From NCBI GenBank assembly GCA_029168955.1, contig JAPDOI010001313.1, positions 124,001 to 188,000 of the forward strand: a DNA stretch of 64,000 nt, in the 5' to 3' direction. Positions 32,490-41,872 of the stretch are shown one piece after another. This DNA is from Aplectana chamaeleonis. Lineage: Eukaryota > Nematoda > Chromadorea > Rhabditida > Cosmocercidae. The position numbers and the translations under genes are program-made. The notes under the pieces are model-generated. The model did no database searches. It had not been told where the DNA came from and saw nothing but the letters and a program-made list of their open reading frames with translations. Position 1 is the first letter of the stretch, and the number at the start of each line of letters is the position of its first letter.

Positions 32490-32656
32490 CCTGGGGTGCG
32501 TTCCAAGAACGTTACCACGACGTTGTGGGAGGAAAAGCAACCTCACCATGGACAAATTTGCTTTCCATTGATGCGAATTATAACTGAAAATTGCTCCCAC
32601 GTAGCCGTGGCTACGACTCCATGGACGCGTTTTGCTTCTTGGAACGCACCCCAGAA
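32490..32656 (+). repeat. MITE, family L, copy 1
   Basis: Ends GGGGTGCGTTCCAAGAACG and its inverse CTTGGAACGCACCCC. Inside it holds CACGTAGCCGTGGCTACG, a further palindrome. About 165 bp; inverted twin at 32851-33022. Confidence 0.75.
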
Positions 32657-32850
32657 GATCCACCGTCAGGCGGAGGATAGTTTTTGTCGCCGAGGGCAGG
32701 GGGCTCCTCACGGCTTGGGGGAGGGGGAGGGTGCACCCTACCAAAGAGGTGCTCCCGCCTCAGCGGTGAGCTGGGCGGCGAGAGCACGTCTTTTGTGGGG
32801 ACCCCGTTAGGGACGCCCCAGGGGTCCCCTCTGCGGACTCGGGAATACCC

Positions 32851-33022
32851 AGGGGTGCGTTCCAAGAACAGTCCCATGGCAAAACGCGTCCATGGAGTCG
32901 TAGCCACGGCTACGTGGGAGCAATTTTCAGTTATAATTCGCATCAATGGAAAGCAAATTGGTCCATGGTGAGGTTGCTTTTCCTTCCACAACGTCGTGGC
33001 AACGTTCTTGGAACGCACCCCT
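32851..33022 (-). repeat. MITE, family L, copy 2
   Basis: Same element in opposite orientation: starts CAGGGGTGCGTTCCAAGAAC and ends AACGTTCTTGGAACGCACCC. The CAGGGGTGCG terminus is typical of hAT-type ends, but no 8-bp duplication is evident. Confidence 0.75.
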
Positions 33023-33446
33023 GGAAGTTGACTCGAGGCCAGCTTCCAGGTCCGGCTCCGAAGAGCCGACTGAGGCACACTGTGAGATGAGGAGCCTTTT
33101 ATGCCCGTATCATTGTTAATACTTTCGTCAAAACATGTTGATGGCGGCGCACCCGTCTTCTTGTCTGAGTTACAGAACGTGTCATATATTTGACGGTAGA
33201 GCACGTCCCCGCCGTTGCACCGTCAGCCCATGGTCCACCGCCAAATAACCGTCCCGGTGTTTTGAAATTCTCTGTATCTGCGGTGCAACCGACAATTCGG
33301 CTCCTCCCCGTTTTCGCTCCCGCCGTTGCACCGATAAGCCCTTTTCCCCCGTTAAACAACCGTGAGCGTGTCTGAGAAGGGCAGTTACTTGAAATGAAAA
33401 TTTTTCCGATGACAAAATTTCATTTAAGAAATCAAATAACAAGTAT

Positions 33447-33608
33447 AGTTAGGTCCGTTTCCTGTGTCCTCAAGAAAAAACGTTTAAATTCAAATCGCGG
33501 CTGGCGCGGCGGTTCAATTCTCAGAGATTGAGGTTTAAACCGCCACGCCAGCCGCGATTTGAATTTGAACGTTTTTCCTTGAGGAAACAGGCCGCGGATC
33601 TAACCATA
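33447..33608. repeat. Palindromic MITE, family M, copy 1
   Basis: TA then TAGTTAGGTCCG...GGATCTAACCA then TA. Arms AAATTCAAATCGCGGCTGGC and GCCAGCCGCGATTTGAATTT are almost perfectly complementary around a loop of about 20 nt. It is 271 bp from the donor side of HTH exon 6, with none of that exon's sequence included. Confidence 0.82.
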
Positions 33609-33717
33609 CATATCACATAAAATTATACATTAGAGGCTTCCAGAGCAAATTTCGCAGCGAAGTCACTCTGAGAGGCGCTATTGAAAATAATTTAGAAAAA
33701 TGGGGATATTAAACTAC

Positions 33718-33989
33718 CTGTCTCCGTTTCCAGCAGCTCCCTCTTTGAAAATTTCCGAACGAATTCGCGGATCAACGTTGGCGACCTGGCCGCTGCCATT
33801 CAGAACCACCTTGAAGCTGTTCAGCACATTACCAACGGCTCCATAAGAAACCGGCTGTTCTCGATTTGGGAAGAGACTGTTGAATTCTCTGGCGACTCCA
33901 CGAAATGAATTATGTTTTTTAGCCAGTAGAAGCACTTGAATACGTTCCTCAGCGGATAAAGGCTTGCCACGCTTCATAGTTATCAGCAA
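33718..33989 (-). CDS. Predicted HTH exon 6 (phase 0-2)
   Basis: 272-nt minus-strand exon, the most upstream of the six in transcript sense. Acceptor CCATTTGCAG (phase 0), donor GACAG then GTAGTT (phase 2). An ATG five codons in opens MKRGKPLSAEERIQVLLLAK, then GVAREFNSLFPNREQPVSYG and VGNVLNSFK. The recognition-helix end differs (NSFKVVLNGSGQV instead of xRFKExGxV). Methionine sits where exons 2-5 have the acceptor Ser, so this could be the initiating version. Intact frame. Confidence 0.55.
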
Positions 33990-34429
33990 CTGCAAATGGG
34001 AACAGCTGTGAAGGCGTCGAGATAAAAATAATTAGGCGTCGATTAGGCGCTTTACAACTCGACTGCACAGCGTACATGGGATTTGACGACATAGCAAAAA
34101 TTTCCAGCTCAAACAGTGGCAGCGGTCCGCTTTGAGCTGCGGTCATCGGCAGTGGTTTTACCTTGTAAGAGACATTAGATTTGAAAATCGATTTGAAAAT
34201 CAGTTGTCGAAAACAGCCGGAAATCTTCGTCAGTCAAGAATGTGTCCAATCAATCAATCGCTTTATTTTGCAATAAAGAAACATACATGGTGTATGTGAA
34301 GAGGTAGTAGCTTCACATGTACGGTAAAATAAAATAAAATAAATGAATGAAAATGTCCAATCCATGGTCTGATTCAATAAAAACCATTGCTGATGATCGC
34401 AGATCAAAGCGTGGCAGCGATAAGGGGTC
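33990..34429. other. No gene recognised; possible LINE 3' end inverted
   Basis: 34227-34260 reads CCAATCAATCAATCGC then TTTATTTTGC, which in reverse resembles a LINE tail (GCAAAATAAAGCGATTGATT). A (AAATA)n run follows at 34325. No frame survives. Confidence 0.35.
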
Positions 34430-34690
34430 TGCAGAGTTGAAGTAGCGACGTTGCTCGCAGCGACGAACAGCACTGGGTGATGCAATATCGATTACATTCG
34501 GCGACGATGACGACCGACGCGGCGTGAAGGGCGACGAGGGGGCACCGCAGAGTATATTGACGCCCACATCATTGCCAGCGAGCCGCAACCGATGCCGCGA
34601 CGATAATGTTTTGAAACATTTTTGTCGCCGCGTCAAGGCTGACGCTCGGCAACCACTCGCCGGTCTCTGCAACTCTGTAGACTTCTATAG
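34430..34690. repeat. GC-rich repeat, family G, copy 5
   Basis: TCTGCAGAGTTGAAGTAGCG, CTGGGTGATGCAATATCG, GACCGACGCGGCGTGAAGG and TTTGTCGCCGCGTCAAGGC, as at 23260 and 24040. Confidence 0.7.
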
Positions 34691-35070
34691 AGACGAGTCG
34701 GTGTTTGTGACAACAACTAAGACTCAAGGAGGCAGGCCTCGCCAACTGGGAGAAACTTCAAAATGGTTTTTTGCCTCTGGAAAAGCTTCCGTTTTTTTTC
34801 AACACTGTTCTGCTTCTGAGTGCTGCCGCAATTGTTTTTCACTGAAAAATTAAGGACGAAGTTTATCGTGAACAGTGACTTTACGAAAGCGGATATTTGC
34901 ATACTCGAAGCTAACCGTCACGGCGGCTGCGGAGGGAGTAAGCCATATTTTTCGTCATTCGTATAGACCTAAATCTCTCATAATGCGAATACATTTTGAT
35001 TAGCCTCATCTTTTGGAAAACGGAAACCTCGCTTGGGTCGTGTCATAAAGAAAGCGGTTAAGTTACGTTT

Positions 35071-35525
35071 TTAAAGGCAGTGTTCACGATAAATCTCGTC
35101 CTCGAGGTCTCGGTGTGAAACACTAAGTTGGCAGGTGCTGTAGAGGATAGGGTCGAAGAAAGCAACGAAAACTGGCCAGAAATAAACACAAACGGCTTTG
35201 AAAGCTCTCCCGGTGCGCCTACCTGTCCCGGTCCGCCCCCCAATCGGACGAGCTTGTGGCGCCGCATACGTTTCGATGGCGAATTGCCAAGCAACTCTGC
35301 CGCAGTTAGCATTATCGATTCGCGCAGATTTCGGGATTAGCGCGCGCTTGCTGAAATCAGCAGGGCCCATGATTCTCGTCCACGCCCTGAATTCAGAAAC
35401 CGTTATTTTGACTTATTCTGGACGTTTTTCTTCCCTGTTTCTTCATTATTGGTGACCTCACGACCAAACAATACCATTTTTGGGTCGAACTCGAGAGCGA
35501 TATTCATCGTGAACACTGCCTTTAA
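35071..35525. repeat. TTAA MITE, family C, copy 1
   Basis: Begins TTAAAGGCAGTGTTCACGAT and ends ATCGTGAACACTGCCTTTAA, about 455 bp. TTAA at both ends fits piggyBac-type targeting. A diverged inverted relative lies at 37660-38138. No transposase inside. Confidence 0.82.
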
Positions 35526-36320
35526 AGGCAGCATACACGCTCGCAAGCATAGTCGAGATAACAGCATAGATAACATCGGCATGGATCGGGAAGAGACTTT
35601 ACGTGCATTGTTGAAGGTTGGCGCCTACTCGGTGCACCTATGTTATAGCACATGGCACCGAGTTTGCGCCAACTTTCAACAGTGAACGCGAAGTCTCTTC
35701 GCGACCCATGCCGACGTTAGGTCCGCACGGCCCGTACTATGTCGCCAACGACGTTTGAAGCGCTGAAAACTGTCCAGGATGACAATATTTGACATTGTTT
35801 GAGCAATCTTGCCTTCCACGCCCGTATTTTCACACCCCTTCGAGTAACAGAATGAGAATCGATACTTGAGAAGACGTGTGATAATTGAGAGTGATAGCAC
35901 TATCAAATGGGAGTGCACGAGAGAAATAGCTTGCTTTACTTGAGTATAACATGTCTGCCTACCTATTTACTCTCGTCCACTTTCGAGAATGCCGCTCTAC
36001 TTTGGCTGACCTCTTGAAATGGAGGATTTTATCAGAGCACAAACATGTTATATTGAGGTGAATCGAGTTTTTTCTCTACTGCACACCCTTTTTATAGTGC
36101 TATCATTCTAAGCTATCACATGTTTTCTCAAGTATCGATTCTCACTCGAAGGGGTGTGAAAATACGGGCGGGGAAGGCAAGATTGCTCAAACATTGTCAA
36201 ATATTGTCCCCCTGGACAGTTTTCAGCGCTTCAAACGTCGTTGACGACATAGTACGGTCCGTGCGGACCTATCTATGCTGTTATCTCGACTATGCTTGCG
36301 AGCGTGTATACTGCCTTTAA
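35522..36320. repeat. TTAA foldback, family B, copy 1
   Basis: Shares its left TTAA with the right end of the C element. Ends TTAAAGGCAGCATACACGCT and AGCGTGTATACTGCCTTTAA. Arms of about 330 bp (CACACCCCTTCGAGTAACAG, TTTTATCAGAGCACAAACAT) are inverted copies of each other. It contains hairpin A8. Removing A8 leaves about 645 bp, the size of copy 2 at 54913. Confidence 0.85.
35573..35717. repeat. Hairpin MITE, family A, copy 8, with empty site known
   Basis: Inserted in the left arm of foldback B1. B1 reads CATAGATA then the hairpin then TAGGTCCGC. B2 at 54960 reads CATAGATAGGTCCGC without it. This fixes the element as ACATCGGC...GCCGACGT with a TA duplication, diagnostic of Tc1/mariner-type transposition. 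Confidence 0.92.
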
Positions 36321-36537
36321 GGCGAGTTGGTTGCTTGACGGACAACTCGTCCACCACATTTACTATACAGCACTGCTAAGCAACCTAGATTGCGATTTGG
36401 TCATTTTTCGAAGCAGTGAAGGCTTCCAATCGCATATAAGTTTCACGCTACCAGAAGTTTTGATGCCTCCTGGAAATTTAAGAGTACACCGCGCACTTGG
36501 ACGAGTTACACCTCGCAGCCGCCGTGACGGTTAGCTG

Positions 36538-36940
36538 CGACTTATTTGGATTCCATAAATTAATCGAATTCTCGAGAAATCCGACAATTTTAGTTCCCAG
36601 ATGAATCGAATATTCAAGCACTCGAGTATAAAACAAATGCTATGAGTGCTCGATAAATTATTCGATCCGATCACAAGTCTATTAGCGGGTTTTTAGAGTT
36701 GTCATGTATCATATGGGCCTTTTATACTTCTGCTGCCGAGCGGCGCGGCGAAGTGCAATCTTTTCATATTGATCGTGCCACGCCGCTCGATCAATATTAC
36801 AGAAATGCACTGTGCCGCGCGGCGGGAGTATGAACGACCCCATAGGCGAATCGACGAGCGGCGCGTTATCGATCGATGCCCACAGAAAACATCTCATCGC
36901 GCCACGCTGCGATGGAACTCTAAAATAGGCATACACTATG
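36538..36940. other. No gene; short inverted GC blocks
   Basis: TGCTGCCGAGCGGCGCGGC at 36730 and GCCGCGCGGCGGGAGTATGA at 36811 are partly inverse, suggesting another small foldback. No coding signal. Confidence 0.35.
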
Positions 36941-36941
36941 T

Positions 36942-37108
36942 ATAGTTAGGTCCGTGGCCTGTTTCCTCGAAAAAAAAAACGTTTAAATTCAAACCGCGGT
37001 TGGCGCGGCGGTTCAAATCTCAGAGAATGGGATTTAAACCGCCACGCCAGCCGCGGTTTGAATTTACACGTTTTTTTCTTGAGGAAACAGGCCACGGACC
37101 TAACCATA
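36942..37108. repeat. Palindromic MITE, family M, copy 2
   Basis: TATAGTTAGGTCCGTGGCCT at the left is inverted as AGGCCACGGACCTAACCATA at the right. Arms are about 70 nt with only a few mismatches (AAACCGCGGTTGGCG versus CGCCAGCCGCGGTTT). It gives the full terminal sequence that copy 1 has partly lost. Confidence 0.85.
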
Positions 37109-37650
37109 CTAGACGATTTCTCGCAAAAAAAAATCACTTCAGTCGAGTTACAGACTTTGTTTTCATTTTGGTTGTTTCGAAAGCCGTGCTTTTTTCGAAT
37201 GATCGAATGCTCGAATTACTCGGCAACCAGATTTTCTTACGTACTCGGTCTTCGCTGGGGGATATCAAGACACTTTCGGAATTAACATCGGAGCTATCTC
37301 CTAAAATGGCACATGGCTCACTCTCAAACAGGGCATATTGGCGTGACGATGGACACATTCGCTCATCACTGCTTCAGATTTGAAAGCGCGTTTCTCGTGT
37401 TGATTGTGTTAAGTACCTTGTACCAGAGTAAGCAATGTGTCTTCTAAAAAGAGCTCTCAATGCTGATTTCAGATGTCTCTTTGAATCAACGAATGGTCTG
37501 TTTTGAGCAGAGTGTTGACCTCCGCTGGCCAATCAGCGGAGGTCTCTCCAACCCTCTGGCGCGTTGCCGATTGGCCGATGGTTAGATTGACCCAGCCCCG
37601 TACTCCAATCTCCCTCTGTGCCGCCGTTTGTGGAAGAATGATATACGAGG
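37109..37650. other. No gene recognised
   Basis: Nothing supportable. Confidence 0.3.
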
Positions 37651-37659
37651 CAATTAGTT

Positions 37660-38138
37660 TTAAAGTAGGTTCAAGGCTAAATCACGATGAATGTCATAAT
37701 CGAGTTTGACTCAAAAATGACGTTCTTTGGTCGTGAGCTATCGAATAGTGAAGAGAAAGAGAAAAAAGCGCTCAGGATAAGCTAAAATAGCAGTTCCTAA
37801 CGTACGCAAAGAGTCAGGGCGTGAACGAGCTTACGCGCCCTGCTAGTTTCCGCAAGCGCGCGCTAATGGCTAAATGAGCGCCAATCGATAAGGTTGGACG
37901 TGGCGGAATTGCTTAGCAGTTTGCCATCGACAACGTACGCGGCGCCTCAAGCTCGTCGGAACGGGGGGGGGCGGGGCAGGCTAAGCAGGCGTAATGGGCT
38001 AACGAAACTTTCACTTCGCGGATGTCTTTGTCGATTTCTAGCCCGTTTTCGCTGCTCTCTTCGTCCCTATCCCCTCCAGCATTTGTCAGCGTAGTGTTTC
38101 TTACTGAAAACGAGATTGATCGTGAACATTGCCTTTAC
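37660..38138. repeat. TTAA MITE, family C, copy 2 (diverged, inverted)
   Basis: Right end GATCGTGAACATTGCCTTTA. Internal CGGCGCCTCAAGCTCGTCGG, AATTGCTTAGCAGTTTGCCA and CAAGCGCGCGCTAAT correspond to the same-order blocks of 35071-35525. The left end is eroded. Confidence 0.65.
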
Positions 38139-38224
38139 ACTACAGAGCAGTAGGCAAGGTCTGAAAAAAATCAAAGTGATCCGACGTTCATACAAGTCAT
38201 TCTAAAGAAGGGATGAGTGTCATC

Positions 38225-39400
38225 ACAAATTTTTCGTTCATAACTTTTTAACCCTGACAGATGGAGCTTTGGTGAAGGTTGTTTCTGAAATCCTTACCAA
38301 ATTCTGCATTGAATAGCGTTTTCAAGATTGAAAAATACGTTCCCGATCTCCCAGCCGATTTCAGTTTATAAAATGCACTCTTCCGCCTGAAGTTATCGGT
38401 TTTTTTCGTTCTTGACCAGCTAACCTTTGAAGATGGACTTGTAGTGAAGGTTGTTCTCAAAATTACCATAGAATTCTGCGTCGACTGATGTTTTCAAGAA
38501 GGAAAAATATTCTACCGATCTTTCAGACTAATTCATTTCATGAAATCCCAATTTTTCGCTTATAACTCTTTAACCGTCAGAGATAGCGTTAAAAGTTGTT
38601 TTCGAAAGCTCTGTGGAATTCTGCGTCGAATGATATACCGGGTTCCTAACTTTACTTGCTCCACAAGCCAGTCAGATCGGTGCAGCCGAGCTCTAAATGG
38701 TGCTCTCGCCTCTATGATGTGAACAAGAGACGCAGAGATTTACTGGAGCCCACAATGGGTCTCGGCTCCACCGAACCGCCTGGCTTATGATGCCAGTAAA
38801 GTTAGGAACCCGATATATCAGTCGACGCTGAATTCTACTGAGATTTCGAAGACAGCCATCACCATCCCTCTATCTCCAACGGTTAAAGATTTATAGGCAA
38901 AGAGCAGGTATTTCATTAAATGAATTAGGATGAAAGTTCGGGAAAACATTTTTCCAACCTGAAAACACTAGTCGACGCGGAATCCTTGAAGAATTTCGAA
39001 AACAACAACATTCGCCAGTGGTCCGTCTCCAAGCGTAAGGAAAGTCATGACTGATAGCTAATGCGATATAAAATCCATTTCATAAACTGAAACCGGCTAG
39101 GAAAAAGTGCAAATATTTTTTTCATCTTGGAAGCGCTACTTCACGCAGAACTTTATGATGGTTTCAAAAACAACCTTCGCCAAAAGTCCATCTTCAAGTT
39201 CAACAAAGTTGTATGCGAACTGACTGCTTTGAGTGAAAAAAGGTATTTCACAAATTGAAATCGGCTGAGAGATTAAGAACTCATTTTTCAAGTGAACATG
39301 TTATTCGACGCCGAATTTCATGAAGATTCCGGAAACAACATTCTCAATGATTCATCTTCAGAGGTAAAATCGTTATGAGGCAAAAGAAGATAGCTTTCAA
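38225..39400. repeat. Inverted satellite-like array
   Basis: Units of about 150-190 bp carry AAGGTTGTTTYYGAAATC, GAATTCTGCGTCGAnTGAT, TTTTCAAGA and the CATTTCATGAAAT block. About three units run forward left of 38636. About three run inverted right of 38815 (TCGACGCGGAAT, TTTCGAAAACAAC, TCCATCTTCAA). The symmetry centre is TGATATATCA, where a MITE has inserted. Confidence 0.75.
38636..38815. repeat. MITE at the palindrome centre, family U
   Basis: 180 bp, ends TACCGGGTTCCTAACTTTAC and GTAAAGTTAGGAACCCGATA, flanked by TA on both sides. The host palindrome TGATA-TATCA is split exactly at its axis. Confidence 0.8.
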
Positions 39401-39880
39401 AACTCTTTTGGAAACATATTCCGAAAAAAATGTGACTCAAGACAGCTCAAATGAATGTTATCATGACTTCTGATGTTTATTCTATTAAGATTAGTTAATA
39501 AAATAATTCTTCAAATTTTATAATGGAAAATAAAAAATATTGAATGCAAAAAATATATTAAGAAAACACTTAATTTGAAATCGCAGGTTTAGAGAGAACC
39601 TTCAGCACTTCTCGCCCAAGTATCATAAATATCATACACCTCTCGAATCGCTGTCTCTATCCTGACAAACCTATGAGCAGGCGCGAGCGAGCGAAAACAC
39701 GCGAAAGCGTGTGTGAGCGCGCGAGAGCGATCGTAAGCGGATGTCAGCGGGTAGAAAATTGTGTGCCCTCACTGAACATTGATTTTGCGTAATCATGTGC
39801 TCTCGCAAGGAATAGAAACAGCCTGAAACGTAGATTGAAATACCCTCCATAAGACGTCGTAATTCACATTACAGACATAT
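39401..39880. other. AT-rich, then GCGAG-periodic segment
   Basis: 39480-39580 is AT-rich with no gene. 39676-39765 is a degenerate GCGAGCGA/GCGTGTGAGCGCGCGAG run with purine-pyrimidine alternation. Nothing coding seen. Confidence 0.45.
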
Positions 39881-40483
39881 GCATAGTCTGGCGGCAAAAG
39901 ACGCGCCGCAATGATGAAGGATGGAGAGCGGTTACGCAGCTTCGTGCCTGTCTTTTAGGCCGCAGTTATGCACCAGCGGGACATTGCGGAAATAGCAAGA
40001 CAACTACCACTTGTGTGCGTCCAGTGTGCTGAGGCATGCCCAAAGGAAGAGTTGTCCCAGGAAAACGCACCGGAAGCCCGCATCAAGCAGTTATACACGC
40101 CGCGGCACTGTGTACTGTATCCTTGCGGGACCTACCCCGCTGGAAATTTGCCAAATTCCATCACCTGATTATTTTTCGGATCTAAACTTGTTAAAATACC
40201 GCCAAAGCGACATAACGAGCACTGCCATTACGGGAGCAATATATTTCTAGTGACTTTTTGCAATAAAAAAGTGATAGAAACGTAAAATATCAATAAAATA
40301 CAATTGAAACGCCAGAGAGATTTCGGTCCGCAATATTGCGTCAAAGACGCAACATTGCAGACCAGACCCTGATCCACGCGGCAAGCGGCGGCAATGTCAT
40401 CGTGGGACGTTTTCATTCCGCTGGTGTATAACTACGACCTTATTCTCCATCATTGCGGCGCGACTTTTGCCGCCAGACTATGC
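39881..40483. mobile_element. TIR element, family V (603 bp)
   Basis: GCATAGTCTGGCGGCAAAAG at the left and CTTTTGCCGCCAGACTATGC-type sequence at the right form a terminal inverted repeat of about 40 bp that continues as CGCGCCGCAATGATG. An internal hairpin GCAATATTGCGTC / GACGCAACATTGC sits near 40340. The small plus-strand Cys-containing frame (39968-40165) has no recognised domain. Target duplication unclear. Confidence 0.75.
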
Positions 40484-40492
40484 AGAGGCCTC

Positions 40493-40620
40493 ATCCCAGG
40501 CGCGAGCGACGCCTCGGCCTCCGTCTGCCTTACCCTCTCTCACTGTCTCTAACCTCCGCTCCGCACCAGCACGCGTAGGAATCAAGCAAATTTCGCCGTT
40601 TTATAGCTTGTATGCCAGTA
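40493..40620. repeat. Dispersed repeat, family R, copy 2
   Basis: CCGCTCCGCACCAGCACGCG then TTTCGCCGTTTTATAGC, matching 11815-11980. It sits directly beside the TIR element V. Confidence 0.65.
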
Positions 40621-40637
40621 TGCTGAATATGTGTTCT

Positions 40638-41086
40638 TTAAAGTCAGGGTTCGCGATAAAAACGGTTGTTGTGCTATCCTCATGGGAAGGTAGATCTGGC
40701 CATCACAAATGCTAAAGTGAGTGAGAAGGTGCAGCAAATACGCTCAGAAACAAGTTATTGTATAGTGTCCACCTGCCCCCAATTATCGAGGTTTCTATGA
40801 ATGCCTGTTTTGCCAATTTTTATTTTGCTTCTAAAGTAATTTCCGAGCACTTCTAGATACTACTGACTACTTTAGCGGCAAAATAAAAGGCGGCTTAACA
40901 AGCATTACTGGAATTCTCGTGAATTAAGGGGCCGGCCGACACCTGCAATCAACCGTTATACCTTATCTTGAGGGTTTTTTCACAATATTCCGGTTTTATT
41001 ACACTTATTTTTTCCTTAATTGTGAGAAATCTACATTCTCATGGAGAGAGCCCAAAAATCGTTTTTATCGCGAACCCTGCCTTTAA
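40638..41086. repeat. TTAA MITE, family D
   Basis: 449 bp from TTAAAGTCAGGGTTCGCGAT to ATCGCGAACCCTGCCTTTAA. The terminal repeat extends to AAAAACG. It resembles family C ends, but the interior is unrelated. A lone end of this type lies at 11555-11577. Confidence 0.82.
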
Positions 41087-41720
41087 TTGGGACATTGATT
41101 GACCTCTGTTCACTATGCATGATGTATGTTCTCTGTTCATCGTATCAATGGCTTTGTGGCGTGGCTAACCCCCGCAATGCAAGGGCATTCGTGTCGCCGC
41201 ATTCGAGCGGGGTGTCGGCGGCGTCGTGCACTTTTTGATTTGATCGAAAATCAATAGTTATAATCGCCCTCCTGACGTTCATTCCTGTTATCATCACTCG
41301 TCATCTTCATTCATTCACTGACTACTGCTGCTCTAGTATTCTTGCTGCCGTCTAATATTTTATTGTTGCTGACTAATAGGCCGGTAGTAAACCCACCACT
41401 CAGTCAAGGACAACTGAGTGAGAGGTAAGACGAGCCCGATGTTGTATTATGACAGATTTCCGGTAAAAGGTATAGCAATTCTTTCATTGTCCGTACTTGT
41501 AATATATTCTTATACACATGAACTTTACATACATCGTAGTGTAATTTATAAAAAAGAAGAGTGGAACGGTAAAAAAAACAACAAATGCTCAGGCGCGAAT
41601 TGTGAGGAACGATCCTTGAGTTTCAGGCTACGGTAGAGACAACTTTCTGAGGCGGAATCAGATCGCCTGTAAAACGGGCGGGACACATAAGTCGTCGATG
41701 GAGGAACGTCACGGAAAAAA
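41087..41720. other. No gene recognised
   Basis: Nothing supportable. Confidence 0.3.
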
Positions 41721-41723
41721 ATT

Positions 41724-41872
41724 CGTCTGGGGTGGAATTCACAAAGCGCTAACCACGTTTCAACCATGGCTAGCGTAGCCATGGCTATGCACATCGTGTG
41801 CAAATCGATCAACCTCAAACCATGGCTAAAACGTGGTTATCGTTTCGTGAATTCCAGCCCTGGTGGACTCTT
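41724..41872. repeat. Small palindromic element
   Basis: GGTGGAATTCACAAAGCG and AACCACGTTTCAACCATGGCT on the left pair with AACCATGGCTAAAACGTGGTT and TTCGTGAATTCCAGCCC on the right. Core has GCTAGCGTAGCCATGGC. About 150 bp; probable MITE. Confidence 0.65.

Larger units (their letters stand above)
32245..33382. repeat. Foldback element, family K, carrying two nested MITEs
   Basis: Left arm CTCAGACAAGGGGCGGTTAT with repeated CGGTTATTCGGCGGGG and CGGTTGCYCC. Right arm is the inverse: AACCGTGAGCGTGTCTGAG, CCGTTGCACCG and CAAATAACCG. Between the arms lie two inverted copies of family L. No protein signal. Confidence 0.65.
34910..36537. mobile_element. Outer inverted-repeat element, family Q (hosts three others)
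   Basis: AGCTAACCGTCACGGCGGC at the left and GCCGCCGTGACGGTTAGCT at the right are exact inverses. The 1.6 kb between contain a C element, a B element and an A hairpin. Without them the host is about 370 bp of unrecognised sequence. Target duplication not identified. Confidence 0.65.

Noticed and set aside
32298..33204. 170- and 197-residue frames on opposite strands
   Set aside because: Both cross the arms of foldback K and the two MITE L copies; the repeated peptide PHHG is the MITE read twice.
35676..36320. Ser/Leu/Ile-rich small frames repeated at 55 kb
   Set aside because: They are the arms of foldback family B; the same peptides occur in inverted order at the other arm.
33447..37108. 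tRNA-like GGTTCAAATCTC in family M
   Set aside because: The segment is part of a long perfect hairpin without acceptor, D or anticodon stems.
38225..39400. CRISPR-like array
   Set aside because: Units are long, degenerate and inverted about a centre, in a eukaryotic context; no repeat-spacer structure.
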